From Verrucomicrobiota bacterium (lineage in GTDB: Bacteria > Verrucomicrobiota > Verrucomicrobiia > Opitutales > Oceanipulchritudinaceae): a stretch of 47,506 bases of DNA. Of the stretch, positions 1-9,980 are shown one piece after another. The notes under the pieces were generated by a model that searched no databases, was not told the DNA's origin, and saw only the letters and a program-made list of their open reading frames with translations. The stretch lies in the NCBI GenBank assembly GCA_021208135.1, contig JAJOKB010000009.1:1-47506 (forward strand). Direction: 5' to 3'. The position numbers and the translations under genes were made by a program. Every line of letters begins with the position of its first letter. Within the stretch, counting starts at the first letter, position 1.

Positions 1-79
1 CCTGGCGCGCACACCTGTTGCTGAGCAGATAGTACCCGGCCTTGGCTTTATCCATCTTATGTTTTCTAGCAATCGCCAT
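1..79 (-). CDS. REP-associated Y1 transposase (TnpA_REP/RAYT), N-terminal fragment
   Basis: Only the first 26 codons lie in the window; the rest runs off the left edge. The ATG is at 79 on the minus strand and the peptide opens MAIARKHKMD, then a YYLLSNRCARQ stretch. This matches the N-terminus of HUH-type Y1 transposases of the RAYT group, whose first beta strand reads roughly PYYHxxSRCVRR. In that family the protein is a single-strand DNA transposase that acts on REP hairpins. The region upstream of its start (153-250) carries short repeats, which fits a RAYT and its target elements. The identification rests on 26 residues, so the family call is moderate and nothing can be said about activity. 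The HUH motif would lie outside the window. Confidence 0.6.
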   Translation of the reverse strand, partial: MAIARKHKMDKAKAGYYLLSNRCARQ

Positions 80-152
80 AATAAGCATAGGAACAAACGC
101 AATAAGGCGTAGTCTCAAGCAAAAAATGCCAGAAGAGTGCATTTTTTTAAAT

Positions 153-250
153 TAGGGACTGTCCAGAAAGGGGTTGGCGGGGAGGCAAATAGGGACTGTC
201 CAGAAAGGTGGGGATGTAGGATAGGAAAAATCCCTACAACTGGACAGTCG
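153..250. repeat. GACTGTCC repeat cluster beside the RAYT
   Basis: Two direct copies of TAGGGACTGTCCAGAAAGG sit at 153-171 and 190-208. An inverted copy (CGACTGTCCAG on the minus strand) lies at 240-250. Related copies occur at 21621-21636, 21646-21661 and 22732-22747. Short GGGACTGTCC words of this kind are commonly seen around RAYT-type transposases, so these are probably REP-like elements, although no full REP hairpin is obvious here. The rest of 80-264 shows no gene. Confidence 0.6.
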
Positions 251-264
251 ATAAATGTAGTGAT

Positions 265-2002
265 TTAACACAAGAATCGAGCGCTTGGGAATGGGTTGCA
301 ATTAACAACCTCTGCAGATGTTAGACCTGCTTTACGTGCAATATTGACTCCGGCCTGCAGTCGGGAAAGGTGAGCGGACGAATGTGCATCGGGATTGATG
401 ATAATTTTCAAACCTGCGGCGCGTGCTTGCCGCAAAATTCTCCAGTCCAGATCTAAACGCTCGGGTGTTGCATTTAATTCGATCCAGACATTCTGTTGGC
501 AGGCGACTTGAAAAACTCTTTTAAAGTCAACCTTATAAGGCTCGCGGCGCAAAAGCAGCCGCCCTGTTGGATGTCCCCAGATTTTTTGTACTTTCAAAGG
601 AGTTGAGAGTGCCTTGCAAATGCGTTCGGTCATGGCATCCTCAGTCATTCCGGTGAGCGGACTGTGTACGGAAAGTACAACGTAGTCCAATTGATTGAGG
701 ACCTCAGCATCAAAGTCAAGCGAACCATCCTTGAGAATATCGACTTCACATCCGGCAAAGACGTGAAGCGGAAAGCGTCCACTGGCATTGCCATCTTTAA
801 TTTCATTGATTTGAGCGAGCAAGCGCTCGACCGATAAGCCGTTGGCTTGAAAACTTGCCTGAGAATGATCCGCGATTCCGATATACTTCCAGCCCAAGTC
901 AGCGGCAGCGCGCGCCATTTCATCCAGAGAATGAATACCATCCGAGGCATTAGTATGGTTGTGCAAAGCCCCCTGCAATTGTGCAATGCTAATTAATTCA
1001 GGTAACTTACGCCTTTCAGCCATTTCAATTTCATCCAATCCCTCGCGTAATTCGGGTGGAATAAATGCCAAACCCAATGCGGCAAACAACTCTTCCTCCG
1101 AATGCAACTCCAAGGAAACCCTGTTATCATTGGGAGCGTCTTTTGGAAACAAACCCCATTCGCTCAAACTCAAGCCTTGAGCAAGAGCGCGCTGCCTCAT
1201 TCGGACATTATGATCCTTGAACCGGTAAAATGATGTAAAGCAAAGGCAAATTCGCCGGGAGGGACGACCCTGAGGTCTGCCTGCAAACCAGAAGCAAATC
1301 GCACGCTGGATTTGGTTGAACCCTTGGCAGTGACCTCAACCACATTATCCATGCGAGTGAACCAATCCATAATGGGACCGGGCTGATCGGAAGCGACGAT
1401 AAAATCCAAATCTCCGACTGTTTCCATGCCACGACGGAGGCTTCCAGCGGCTTCGGCGCGTACCACGACTGGCAGCGACCGCAAGCCATCCAGAACAGGA
1501 GCAGCGACTTGATTAGCATTCCACCATAGATGGCGTTTACCGTAAGCCTCACGATTCTTGATACCCTGCAATATCTTTTCCTGAGAACGTTCTCCGAAGC
1601 CGGGCAGTTGGGCGATTTGGCCTGTTCACATGCTTTACGCAGAGCGGCAATAGTCTCGATGTTTAATGCCTCACGCACTTTGCGGATCTTTTTAGGTCCA
1701 AAGCCAGGAATTTCCAACATATCGAGAAGTCCTGCCGGGACAGAAGCTTTAAGATCGTCGAAAAACTTCAACGATCCGCGAGTCCTCAGTTCAATGATTT
1801 TCCCCGCCAAGGCGGTACCAATGCCCTGAATTTTATCCAGTCGTTCTTCGGCTATCAACTGATCCAAGTCCTCCTGAGTATTGCCCAGCGCACGTGCGCC
1901 GTTGTCATAGGCTCTAATTTTGAATGGATTGTCGCCCTTGATTTCAAGTAACACAGCGATTTCCTGCAATACATCGACGATGTCAGACTTATCTAAACTC
2001 AT
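265..2002 (-). CDS. polX: DNA polymerase/3'-5' exonuclease PolX (two frameshifts)
   Basis: Bacterial family X DNA polymerase with a C-terminal PHP phosphoesterase domain, a repair polymerase used in gap filling. Three frames join into 579 aa, the usual PolX size. The first part has helix-hairpin-helix signatures ([24 protein letters not shown]). Next comes the polymerase core with GSLRRG and the paired aspartates of GDLDFIVA, plus QADLRVVP. The PHP domain has [23 protein letters not shown] and NPDAHSS. The first frameshift is near 1621: adding one G gives ..[18 protein letters not shown]... The second is near 1218: adding one A gives [15 protein letters not shown]. Both are one-base losses in short runs. 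The gene diverges from leuB across 139 bases in which I see no clear promoter. Family call is strong; the broken frame is more likely an error than decay because every domain is intact. Confidence 0.92.
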
Positions 2003-2141
2003 GTCAAAAGGCTACATTCAGCGAGCGGAAAAGCAAGCTGACAGGTTACAGAGAGGGCTGCAGCAAAAAAATCGCTTGTATTGAAGTTAGGTAGCGGCAA
2101 AGCTGTGCGGTTTTGTTTCAATAACTACTGACAGGTCGATC

Positions 2142-3248
2142 ATGTCGAAACCAGAACTAAAATTCACTGTATTACCCGGAGACGGGATTGGTCCGGAGGT
2201 TATGACCTCCGCACTGGAAGTTTTACACGTGTTGGCCGCACGCGCGGGCCTGACGCTGAATTACAGTACTCACCCAGTGGGTGGAGCGGCTATTGACGAC
2301 TGCGGGGTAGCCCTTCCAGATAGCACACGCGATGCCTGTGCGGCTGCGGATGCGATTCTTTTTGGTTCGGTAGGTGGTCCAAAGTGGGAGCACCTTCCTC
2401 CCGCCGAACAACCGGAACGGGCTGCGCTTCTGCCATTGCGCAAGCACTTTCAGCTGTTTGCGAACATACGTCCCGGTTTGTTATACCGGGAACTGGTTGA
2501 TGCATCGCCGCTCAAAACGGAACGCATACCGGATGGCATAGACATGGTGTGTATCCGCGAACTGACGGGGGGAATTTACTTTGGCCAGCCAAAAACTACT
2601 CGAACATTGGAAGGTGGCGACGTTGAAGCCATTGACACGATGGTATACAAGCGCAGTGAGATTGAGCGCATTGCCGAGGTCGCGGCCCAGACAGCCTTGG
2701 CAAGAAACGGCAAAGTTTGTTCGGTAGACAAAGCTAATGTTTTGACCACATCTGTGTTGTGGCGCAAAACAGTGACTGAATTTTTCGCACAAAAATATCC
2801 GCAACTGAAGTTGTCACACATGTATGTTGATAATGCTGCAATGCAATTGGCGAGGGATCCGAACCAGTTTGACGTGCTATTTACAGAAAATATGTTCGGC
2901 GACATTCTCTCTGATGAGATGGCCATTGTGTGCGGGAGTCTGGGTATGCTATGTTCGGCCAGTCTGGGTACGGGTCGCAACACCCATGGGTTGCCATTTG
3001 GACTTTATGAGCCTGCCGGAGGGACAGCGCCAGACATAGCGGGGAAAGGCATTGCCAATCCGTGCGCCCAAATCCTGAGTGCTGCCTTGATGTTGCGCTA
3101 CAGTTTTGGATTGGACTCACTGGCGGCGACGATCGAATCGGCGGTGCGCGAGGCTGTGGGTGATGGATACCGCACTGGGGACATTGCGTTTGGCGGACAA
3201 ACGGTCAACACAGCGCAAATGACAAAAGCCATTATTGAGCGACTGTGA
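2142..3248 (+). CDS. leuB: 3-isopropylmalate dehydrogenase
   Basis: NAD-dependent oxidative decarboxylation of 3-isopropylmalate in leucine biosynthesis; cytoplasmic, normally a dimer. The 368-aa frame is intact and full length. Diagnostic segments are [13 protein letters not shown] at the N-terminus, [10 protein letters not shown], the substrate loop [14 protein letters not shown] near residue 140, [11 protein letters not shown] near 229, the metal-binding [10 protein letters not shown] near 250, and [14 protein letters not shown]. The arginines and the [11 protein letters not shown] helix that separate this enzyme from isocitrate dehydrogenase are also present. The ATG at 2142 gives a normal N-terminus. 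No other leu gene lies next to it; alaS follows after 28 bases in the same direction, so co-transcription is likely. This is one of the few unbroken genes on the left side of the window. Confidence 0.97.
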   Translation: MSKPELKFTVLPGDGIGPEVMTSALEVLHVLAARAGLTLNYSTHPVGGAAIDDCGVALPDSTRDACAAADAILFGSVGGPKWEHLPPAEQPERAALLPLRKHFQLFANIRPGLLYRELVDASPLKTERIPDGIDMVCIRELTGGIYFGQPKTTRTLEGGDVEAIDTMVYKRSEIERIAEVAAQTALARNGKVCSVDKANVLTTSVLWRKTVTEFFAQKYPQLKLSHMYVDNAAMQLARDPNQFDVLFTENMFGDILSDEMAIVCGSLGMLCSASLGTGRNTHGLPFGLYEPAGGTAPDIAGKGIANPCAQILSAALMLRYSFGLDSLAATIESAVREAVGDGYRTGDIAFGGQTVNTAQMTKAIIERL

Positions 3249-3276
3249 GAGCTAGCCCAATTAATTCAATTCATCC

Positions 3277-5962
3277 ATGAACTCGAGCCAACTGCGCCAA
3301 TCCTTTCTAGATTTTTTTGCTTCCAAGCAACATGCTATTGTGCCGTCGGCGTCATTGATGCCAACTTCACCCAATCTCCTGTTTACCAATGCGGGCATGA
3401 ACCAGTTCGTGCCGTATTTTCTTGGTGAGCGCGAAGCACCTTTCAAGCGAGCGGCGGACACACAGAAATGCATTCGCGCAGGCGGCAAGCACAACGATTT
3501 GGATGATGTTGGCCTTGATACGTACCATCACACCTTCTTTGAGATGCTCGGTAATTGGTCCTTCGGTGACTATTTTAAAAAAGAAGCGATTGAGTGGGGC
3601 TGGGAGTTACTAACGCAAGTGTGGAAGTTGCCCAAAGAAAGGTTGTATGTAACTGTATATCAACCTGGCGATGGGGATCCAGCTGAATTCGATCATGAGG
3701 CATACGGATATTGGAAGGCCATTTTTGAGGCGGAGGGCATGGATCCCAAGGCGAGGATATTAACCGGAGGCAAAAAAGATAATTTCTGGTGATGGGGGAC
3801 ACGGGGCCCTGGCGGACCCTGTTCGGAAATCCATATTGATCTGACAGCCAAAGGCGATACTGAGGGTGCACTGGTGAATACGGGCAGTCCCTATTGCATC
3901 GAAATTTGGAATCTGGTCTTTATTCAGTTCAATGCCGAGGAGGACGGTTCATTTCGACCACTAAAAGCGAGGCATGTGGATACCGGCATGGGTTTTGAGC
4001 GGGTAGCGGGTATTTTAGCCACCACAAAAAACTTCACCGACTATTCGCGCCCACCCAGCAACTATAATTGCGATTTATTCACGCCTATTTTTAACCGCAT
4101 AACAGAACTATGCGGCATTGAATATGGTGCCACGATGCCTGAAATTCCCCAAAAGCTTTCAGCCGAGGAGATGCGCGATGTGGCATTTCGGGTTTTGGCC
4201 GACCATGCCCGTACGCTTTCATGCTCTATAGCCGATGGCATATTGCCAGGCAATGAAGGGCGCAACTATGTGCTGCGCCGCATATTGCGCCGGGCCGTTA
4301 TGTACGGTAGACGGCTAAATCTTGCGCCAGGGTCTTTTGTCAAACTGGTGGAACCTGTGGTTGAGGTACTTGGACAGGCATTCCCCGAGTTAGTTGCCCA
4401 ACAAGAAATCATTCGCCGGGTGATCAGCAGCGAAGAGTCTGCCTTTGACCGCACGATTGACCGAGGCATTCAATTGTTCGAGAAGCTGGCACAGAATGCG
4501 GTAGGAAGCATTGCCGGGACGGATGCATTTGAACTGTATGACACCTACGGATTCCCACTCGATTTGACACAAATCCTTGCGCAGGAAAAAGGCCTGCAAG
4601 TGGACACCGCTGGCTTTGAGGCTGCCATGGAGCAACAGCGAGCCAGAGCGCGCGCGGCCCAGAAAAAGTCGATTATCTCGGTCACTGAAAATGACGAAAC
4701 TGTTCAGGCCACAGAATTCACCGGTTATTTTTGGCAGGAAGGTGCTTTATATGATGTGACATTGTTGGAAGTGGTCCAAAGCACAGACGCCATGTACGCC
4801 ATTTTTGATAAGTCGCCCTTTTATGCAGAAATGGGTGGCCAAGTGGGTGATTCCGGTTGGTTGCATATCGATGGTCAACGCCTGAGCATTGAGGATACTA
4901 ACAAGAGCCCGGCTGGACAATTTCTGCACAAACTGGATTCAGCGGTTAGTTGTGATTACCTGAAAACATATGTTGGCAGCAAAGTGTTACTGGAGCTTGA
5001 CTCGAAACGTCGTGCGGCCATTGAACGCCATCACTCTGCCACTCACATAGTACACTGGGCGTTGCGAAAAGTGTTGGGAGACCATGTCAGACAAGCGGGT
5101 TCCTATGTAGGACCCGATCGGCTGCGTTTCGATTTTGCCCATTTTGAAGCCATCAAGCCGCACCAATTGACGGAAATCGAGCACCTCTGCAATGAGCGTA
5201 TATTGGCGAATGAATCGGTGCGCTGGTATGAGACTGATTTTAATAGTAAACCCGAACACTGTCTCGCATTTTTCGGAGAAAAGTACGGCAGTGTGGTAAG
5301 GGTCGTTGAGATCGGTGACTTTTCCGCAGAGTTATGTGGCGGAACGCACGTGCGTGCCAGTGGGGGAACTGGGACTGATCAAGCTGGTTGCCGATTCGGC
5401 CATCGCTGCGGGCACGCGCAGAATAGAAGCCCTGGCTGGCGCAGCAGCCCTTAACTGGGTGGACACTCGGTTACAAGTTGCCAACAGATTAGCCAGTGAC
5501 TTGAGTGTGAGTGTTGGTGATCTTCCAGGCCGCTGGCAGGAAATGCAACAAAAGCTTCAAGCAACAGAACGCGAACTCAAGATCTTGAAATCCAAAATCG
5601 CCGCTGAACAGGCACAGGACGTGAGCCAATCTGCCAAGACAGTTGGCAAACTGCAGGTTCTGGCAACTGTGGTGGAAGCAGGATCGCCCGATGAACTCCG
5701 CCAATTGGCGGCGTCTATTGCGTCGAAATTGACCCATCCGCTGGTGCTGGCTGGTGCCGAGATCAACGGCAAGGCCAGTGTGGTGGCTTTGGCTGGACCT
5801 GAAGCCATTGCAGCTGGATTTAAGGCAGGGGAAATTATTCGACAGATCACCATTGCACTTGAAGGTAAAGGCGGTGGCAAGCCGGACTTTGCAATGGGTG
5901 GAGGAACCAGACCCGACCTGTTGCCATCCACATTAACGCAGTGGTTGAATAACCTCGGTTAA
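3277..5962 (+). CDS. alaS: Alanyl-tRNA synthetase (three frameshifts)
   Basis: Class II aminoacyl-tRNA synthetase that charges tRNA-Ala and edits mischarged Ser/Gly. The restored protein is 894 aa, normal for the family. The catalytic domain starts with the [17 protein letters not shown] segment; the editing domain has HHSATHIVH near residue 584 and CGGTHV near 686; a C-terminal oligomerisation region ends GGGTRPD. One base is lost near 3791, creating a false TGA after DNFW. An extra G near 3818 restores the frame; correction gives [18 protein letters not shown]. An extra G near 5365 is removed to give [14 protein letters not shown]. All three lie in G runs or beside them. Lies between leuB and ftsK, 16 bases before the latter. 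A pseudogene is unlikely because the enzyme is essential and every motif survives. Confidence 0.95.
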
Positions 5963-5978
5963 GGCATAAAATCCACCA

Positions 5979-7683
5979 ATGAGCGAAACCTCGCCAGCGA
6001 CCAGCCAACAGGCGGTTCGGGAAGCCTCATTGCCTGAACCGTGGCTGTCCGCCTATTTGGCCTCAAGTCAGGCCAGGGCAGAATGGTTATCTCAATTGGA
6101 TGGATTGCGGCAAAAAGCAGATGAACGCAAAGAAGTGTTATTGCAATTGGCTGAACAGGACAGGCAACCTGTTGGCCAACAAGAAGCAGATGAAGACGAT
6201 CGGGATATAAACAACTTGCCGATCAAGCCGACAGGAGCACCCAAATGGCAGCCATTGGAACCATTGGGCGAGTATCACCTGCCGGGATTGGAAGCACTGG
6301 CCCCTCCATCTGTTTGGGATCAGAGGCAGGTTGATCCGGGAATTATTGACCAACAGCGACAATCACTGCAATCCACTCTGGACAGCTTTGGAGTAGATGC
6401 CACGGTGCTCAACGCGACTGTGGGGCCTCGGGTAACCCAGTTCAAGGTTAGACCAGGATCGGGAGTGCGGGTGGAAACCATAGAATCACTCAACAAAAAC
6501 CTTTCTTTATCACTCTCAGTCAGTGGGTTACGAATTGAAGCACCGATCCCGGGAGAACCTTTCGTTGGCATAGAATTCCCCAACGGAAATGAGGCTCCTA
6601 TTCAACTACGCAACTTGCTGGAATCAGAAGCCTGGACAACCAGCGAAGCGTCTATTCCGCTGGCCGTTGGAGTGGATATCAATGGGCGAAACCTGGTATT
6701 GGATTTGGCTCGTGCGCCTCATTTGCTCATAGCGGGAGCCACTGGAAGCGGAAAGTCAGTGTGTATGAACAATTTCATCTTGAGTTTATTGTACCGCTTC
6801 CGCCCTGATGAACTGGAAATGGTGTTGATTGACCCCAAGCAGGTGGAATTCGCACCCTACGGAAATTTGCCACACTTGATTCATCCGGTGGCTTCCGACC
6901 CCAAAGAAGTCGCACTGATACTGCAATGGGTGGTTCGTGAAATGGAACAGCGGTACACCCTCATGGCAGAACGCAAAGTACGTCACGTAACTTCTTACAA
7001 CCGTCTGGCCGAAAAGGAAGGATTTGCAAAGATCCCATGGATGGTGGTCATCATCGACGAGTTGGCCGACTTGATGATGATCGCTCGGGACAAAGTAGAG
7101 ACCTCTATTGCCAGAATTGCACAATTATCGCGCGCGGTGGGTATTCACACCATTTTGGCCACACAGCGTCCAAGCGTGAACGTGATTACTGGAATAATAA
7201 AGGCCAATTATCCGTGCCGAATCGCATTCAGAGTGTCCAGTGGTATCGATTCGCGCACAATTTTGGATGCGCAGGGTTCCGAGACACTTCAAGGTCGGGG
7301 CGACATGCTCTTTTTGCCTCCCGGTGCTTTCCGGCTGTTGCGCGCGCAAAGTCCGATGGTGGATGATGCAGAAATTGAAAAAGTGGTAAACCAATGCGCC
7401 CAACAATCCCCGCCTCGTTTCCGAGTGGAATTACCCGCTGAAGAGGTGGATGGAGAGGCAGGTTCGGGAGAAGAATTTGAGGGGGGCGCAGACCCGTTAT
7501 TGCGTCAGGCTCTGGAAATTGTAGTCACCAATGGCCGTGCAACCACCAGTTTTCTACAGCGCAAATTGAAGGTCGGCTACAACCGTGCCAGTAATCTGAT
7601 TGAGAACTTGAAACCAGAGGTTACCTAGGGCCTGCGATGGTAATCACCCACGGGAAATTCTGATTGATCCATCCGAGCTATGA
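5979..7683 (+). CDS. ftsK: FtsK/SpoIIIE-family DNA translocase without membrane domain (C-terminal frameshifts)
   Basis: ATP-driven hexameric DNA pump for chromosome segregation. The restored protein is 568 aa: a charged, Pro-rich N-terminal region (1-120), the FtsK alpha domain, Walker A GATGSGKS near 252, Walker B VVIIDELADLMM near 355, the conserved LATQRPSVNVITG stretch, and a C-terminal winged-helix gamma domain (TTSFLQRKLKVGYNRAS). Classical FtsK has four N-terminal membrane helices; none is visible here and the ATG at 5979 follows alaS by 16 bases, leaving no room for them. Two single-base losses near 7612 and 7638 break the last turns; restoring them gives LETRGYLGPAMGNHPREI.. ending at a TGA at 7681-7683, which overlaps the next ATG as ATGA. 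That overlap independently supports the correction. Sure of the family; the lack of a membrane anchor is read directly. Confidence 0.9.
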
Positions 7684-9203
7684 TGATGCGTAACGCAGGA
7701 ATGGATTTAGATGCAGTCTGGCGCTTGCTTAAGAGTTCCGGAGCCAATGCGTGTATCAAACAATGGCGCAAACCTCCTGTTCCCAGTAAAGTGCTCCGGG
7801 AGCTCTACGAGACGTACTGGCACGAAGCGGCAGCGCGTGAATTCCTGCTGAATTATCCCTTTATTCCAAGCGATTTGCTGGATGTATTGCTGAATGACGC
7901 CGATCTTGAGACCCCAGAAATCCTGGCGCTGATCAACCATCCCCGGTTGGGGCAAGAGGCATTCAGCCGTTTGGCGGAGCATCCTGAGCCCAAAGTCCGA
8001 GCGGGTTGTGCAGCGCAAAAGCGACTTGCCCAGCGGCTACTGCACCGACTGACAGATGATCCAAGCTCTGAAGTTCGGGCAGCCGCTGCTGCCTCTTCCA
8101 ACCTCAAAATTCATTGGCAGGCAGTGCTGTGCGATGACCCGGAACTTGAGGTAAGACAAGCCTTGGCTGAAAACAGTAATTTGGAACAAGACATAGCTTT
8201 GCTGCTATCTGTCGATTCCTCAGCGGTCATACGAGCAGCTACAGCCATGTCCGCGACCGTGGAGGAAGGAGTTCTTGCTGCCTGGTTGGCTGGGGACGAT
8301 GCTGTTCTGGCAACTGCTGTCCTTGAGCGCAAAGACCTAGATTCGAAGTTAGCCACAGCGGCAGCAGTCTCCCCCTTTGCCAACATACGCGCCGCCGCAT
8401 TTGTTCTGTGGCCAGACCATCCAGCCATTCAAGCTGCCATTGCTTTGCACGGTTCGGAAGAGGAACGCATACAACTTGCAAACACGGAAAAGCTATCAAT
8501 TGAGTGCCTAAATTTTCTAGCCAAAGATGTGAGTGATGCGGTCGTCAAGGCCATCATTCGTCGGCCTGAGCTTCCCGAGAAAACGATACTCGAACTATTT
8601 CAACACAAGCCCAACTTGCGCAGCTTGCTCGTGCTTCATCCACGCATCTCAAATGAGACTTTAATTCAATGGTGTGCGCAAGCGACACCAGAATTGCGCA
8701 CTTTTCTCATTTATCGTCCTGATTTACCGGACGCTGTGCTCGAAGATTGGGTCAATCACAAGGGTTATTTGGAAGTGCTGGGACATTTGGGAATGGGCGG
8801 GGCTGAGCTGCCGGATTTGGACCCTGAAATTGCCAATCAATTAGCATGTCATGTTCTACCCAGCGTGCGCAGGATGGCAGCGACAGCAGACAAAATTTCT
8901 CCCAGTCTCCTAAGAAAATTGGCATCGGATCCTTCGCCTGAGGTCAGAAAGACTGCCGCTGCACATGCTTTCATGCCTACCATGGAGTTGGATGAATTGA
9001 CACGCGACGAGGACGAAACGGTCGCGGAAACCGCAAAGTCCACCTGGAGAAAACGTCAAACCCAGCGCCACCAGGAATTTCCAACAGAACCAAAGACTCC
9101 CTCGGTGCGAGGCGTGTCGCTGAATGAAAATATGCGGGTTAAAAAACCTGCCGAAAAATCCCTCTTGAAAAAGTTGCGCTCCATTCTCGCGGTTCAGGAC
9201 TGA
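7680..9203 (+). CDS. Helical-repeat (HEAT/leucine-rich-variant-like) protein
   Basis: 507 aa, intact, cytoplasmic by composition (no signal peptide or membrane helix). Most of it is made of short helical units of about 22-26 residues with a recurring pattern such as hxRLxxDPSSEVRAAAA, DPELEVRQALAENSNL, DPSPEVRKTAAAHA. This resembles leucine-rich-repeat-variant or HEAT solenoids, which act as protein-binding scaffolds. The last 60 residues are basic and look disordered. The start ATG overlaps the corrected ftsK stop (ATGA), so translation is probably coupled to ftsK. I do not recognise a specific orthologue; the position suggests a partner of FtsK or of the two small proteins that follow, which is inference only. 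Confidence 0.8.
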   Translation: MMMRNAGMDLDAVWRLLKSSGANACIKQWRKPPVPSKVLRELYETYWHEAAAREFLLNYPFIPSDLLDVLLNDADLETPEILALINHPRLGQEAFSRLAEHPEPKVRAGCAAQKRLAQRLLHRLTDDPSSEVRAAAAASSNLKIHWQAVLCDDPELEVRQALAENSNLEQDIALLLSVDSSAVIRAATAMSATVEEGVLAAWLAGDDAVLATAVLERKDLDSKLATAAAVSPFANIRAAAFVLWPDHPAIQAAIALHGSEEERIQLANTEKLSIECLNFLAKDVSDAVVKAIIRRPELPEKTILELFQHKPNLRSLLVLHPRISNETLIQWCAQATPELRTFLIYRPDLPDAVLEDWVNHKGYLEVLGHLGMGGAELPDLDPEIANQLACHVLPSVRRMAATADKISPSLLRKLASDPSPEVRKTAAAHAFMPTMELDELTRDEDETVAETAKSTWRKRQTQRHQEFPTEPKTPSVRGVSLNENMRVKKPAEKSLLKKLRSILAVQD

Positions 9204-9230
9204 TGCTCAACCTAATTAACACAATCATTT

Positions 9231-9603
9231 ATGCCTAAAAAAACAAACGACCTAAGTTTTCTCGACATCGTGCTCAATGCCGATGCTGAGACAATTCAAC
9301 AAGCACTGGAAGCACGTCGGCGCATTGACAGTCTTCTCGCAGAGCGGGAACAGGCCTACAAAGCGATTGCAGCCCTTGAAGAGGAAATTGAATCCGTTGT
9401 AGGCGAATCTGGGGTTTTCCCATTCCCTGAACCACCCCTTCCGGTTGCAGGGTATAACAGCAACGGTCCGGCGAATCGAAAAAAAGTCCCCGGCAAAGAA
9501 ACAAGCTGCACCCAAAGTTACCAAGCCCGTTAGCGATCCATTAGATCCTGCTGAGCAGGAAGATACCAACGCTATATCGGATTCCGAATCCAGCGAGGCT
9601 TAA
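9231..9603 (+). CDS. Small protein with coiled coil and FPFPxPP motif, first of a pair (one frameshift)
   Basis: 123 aa after correction; function unknown. Residues 15-60 form a charged helix (ALEARRRIDSLLAEREQAYK) leading to EEEIESVVGESGVFPFPEPP. The tail is Lys/Ala/Pro-rich and then acidic. An extra A in the seven-A run near 9480 shifts the frame; removing it gives KKSPAKKQAAPKVTK and an acidic end SDSESSEA that stops at 9601-9603. That stop overlaps the next ATG as TAATG, supporting the correction. The next gene repeats the helix plus FPFPxPP design, so the two are paralogues or parts of one system. No domain name can be given. Confidence 0.7.
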
Positions 9604-9980
9604 TGGATTTACACACGCGCATAGTGTTAAATAACCTCCTGCTGAAGAGGGAGGAAGGCTTTGCGCATGTCTATCACTGTGAGCAGGAAATCAATGCTAT
9701 TCTGGGCAGCGACTGTTTTCCATTCCCTGACCCACCTGAACTGCCTTCCACCCGCAAGAAACCACCGCGCAAGGCAGCCAAACATCCAAGTACTTCTGAA
9801 CACCTCACCATACGCTCGCTTAGAAAAGATGCGCGAGGATATTTGGTGCAATACGAGGATGCCAATGGGATCTGCCACAGGGAAAGAACCACATCAACTT
9901 CAGTAGTTCAAACTCTGGCAAAATCCCCAGGCATAACCATCAGAGAAATTAGCTACTTAAAGGATGATCACCAACCGTAG
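9603..9980 (+). CDS. Small FPFPxPP-motif protein, second of a pair
   Basis: 125 aa, intact, unknown function. It starts with a helix (NNLLLKREEGFAHVYHCEQE) running into EINAILGSDCFPFPDPPELP, the same arrangement as the preceding protein (EIESVVGESGVFPFPEPP). A basic linker (RKKPPRKAAKH) follows. The last 60 residues look like a small beta-rich domain (LTIRSLRKDARGYLVQYEDA, RERTTSTSVVQTLAKSPG). Start codon overlaps the corrected stop of the upstream gene (TAATG), so the two are probably translated together. Its stop lies 13 bases inside the convergent secreted-protein gene on the other strand. Confidence 0.75.
   Translation: MDLHTRIVLNNLLLKREEGFAHVYHCEQEINAILGSDCFPFPDPPELPSTRKKPPRKAAKHPSTSEHLTIRSLRKDARGYLVQYEDANGICHRERTTSTSVVQTLAKSPGITIREISYLKDDHQP

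Noticed and set aside
265-2002. Programmed frameshifting as the cause of split genes
   Set aside because: Too many genes, both directions, no shared slippery site or downstream structure, and housekeeping enzymes are affected.
3790-3792. In-frame TGA in alaS read as recoded Trp or selenocysteine
   Set aside because: Conserved text continues only after a frame change at this point, and a second indel 26 bases later restores the frame.
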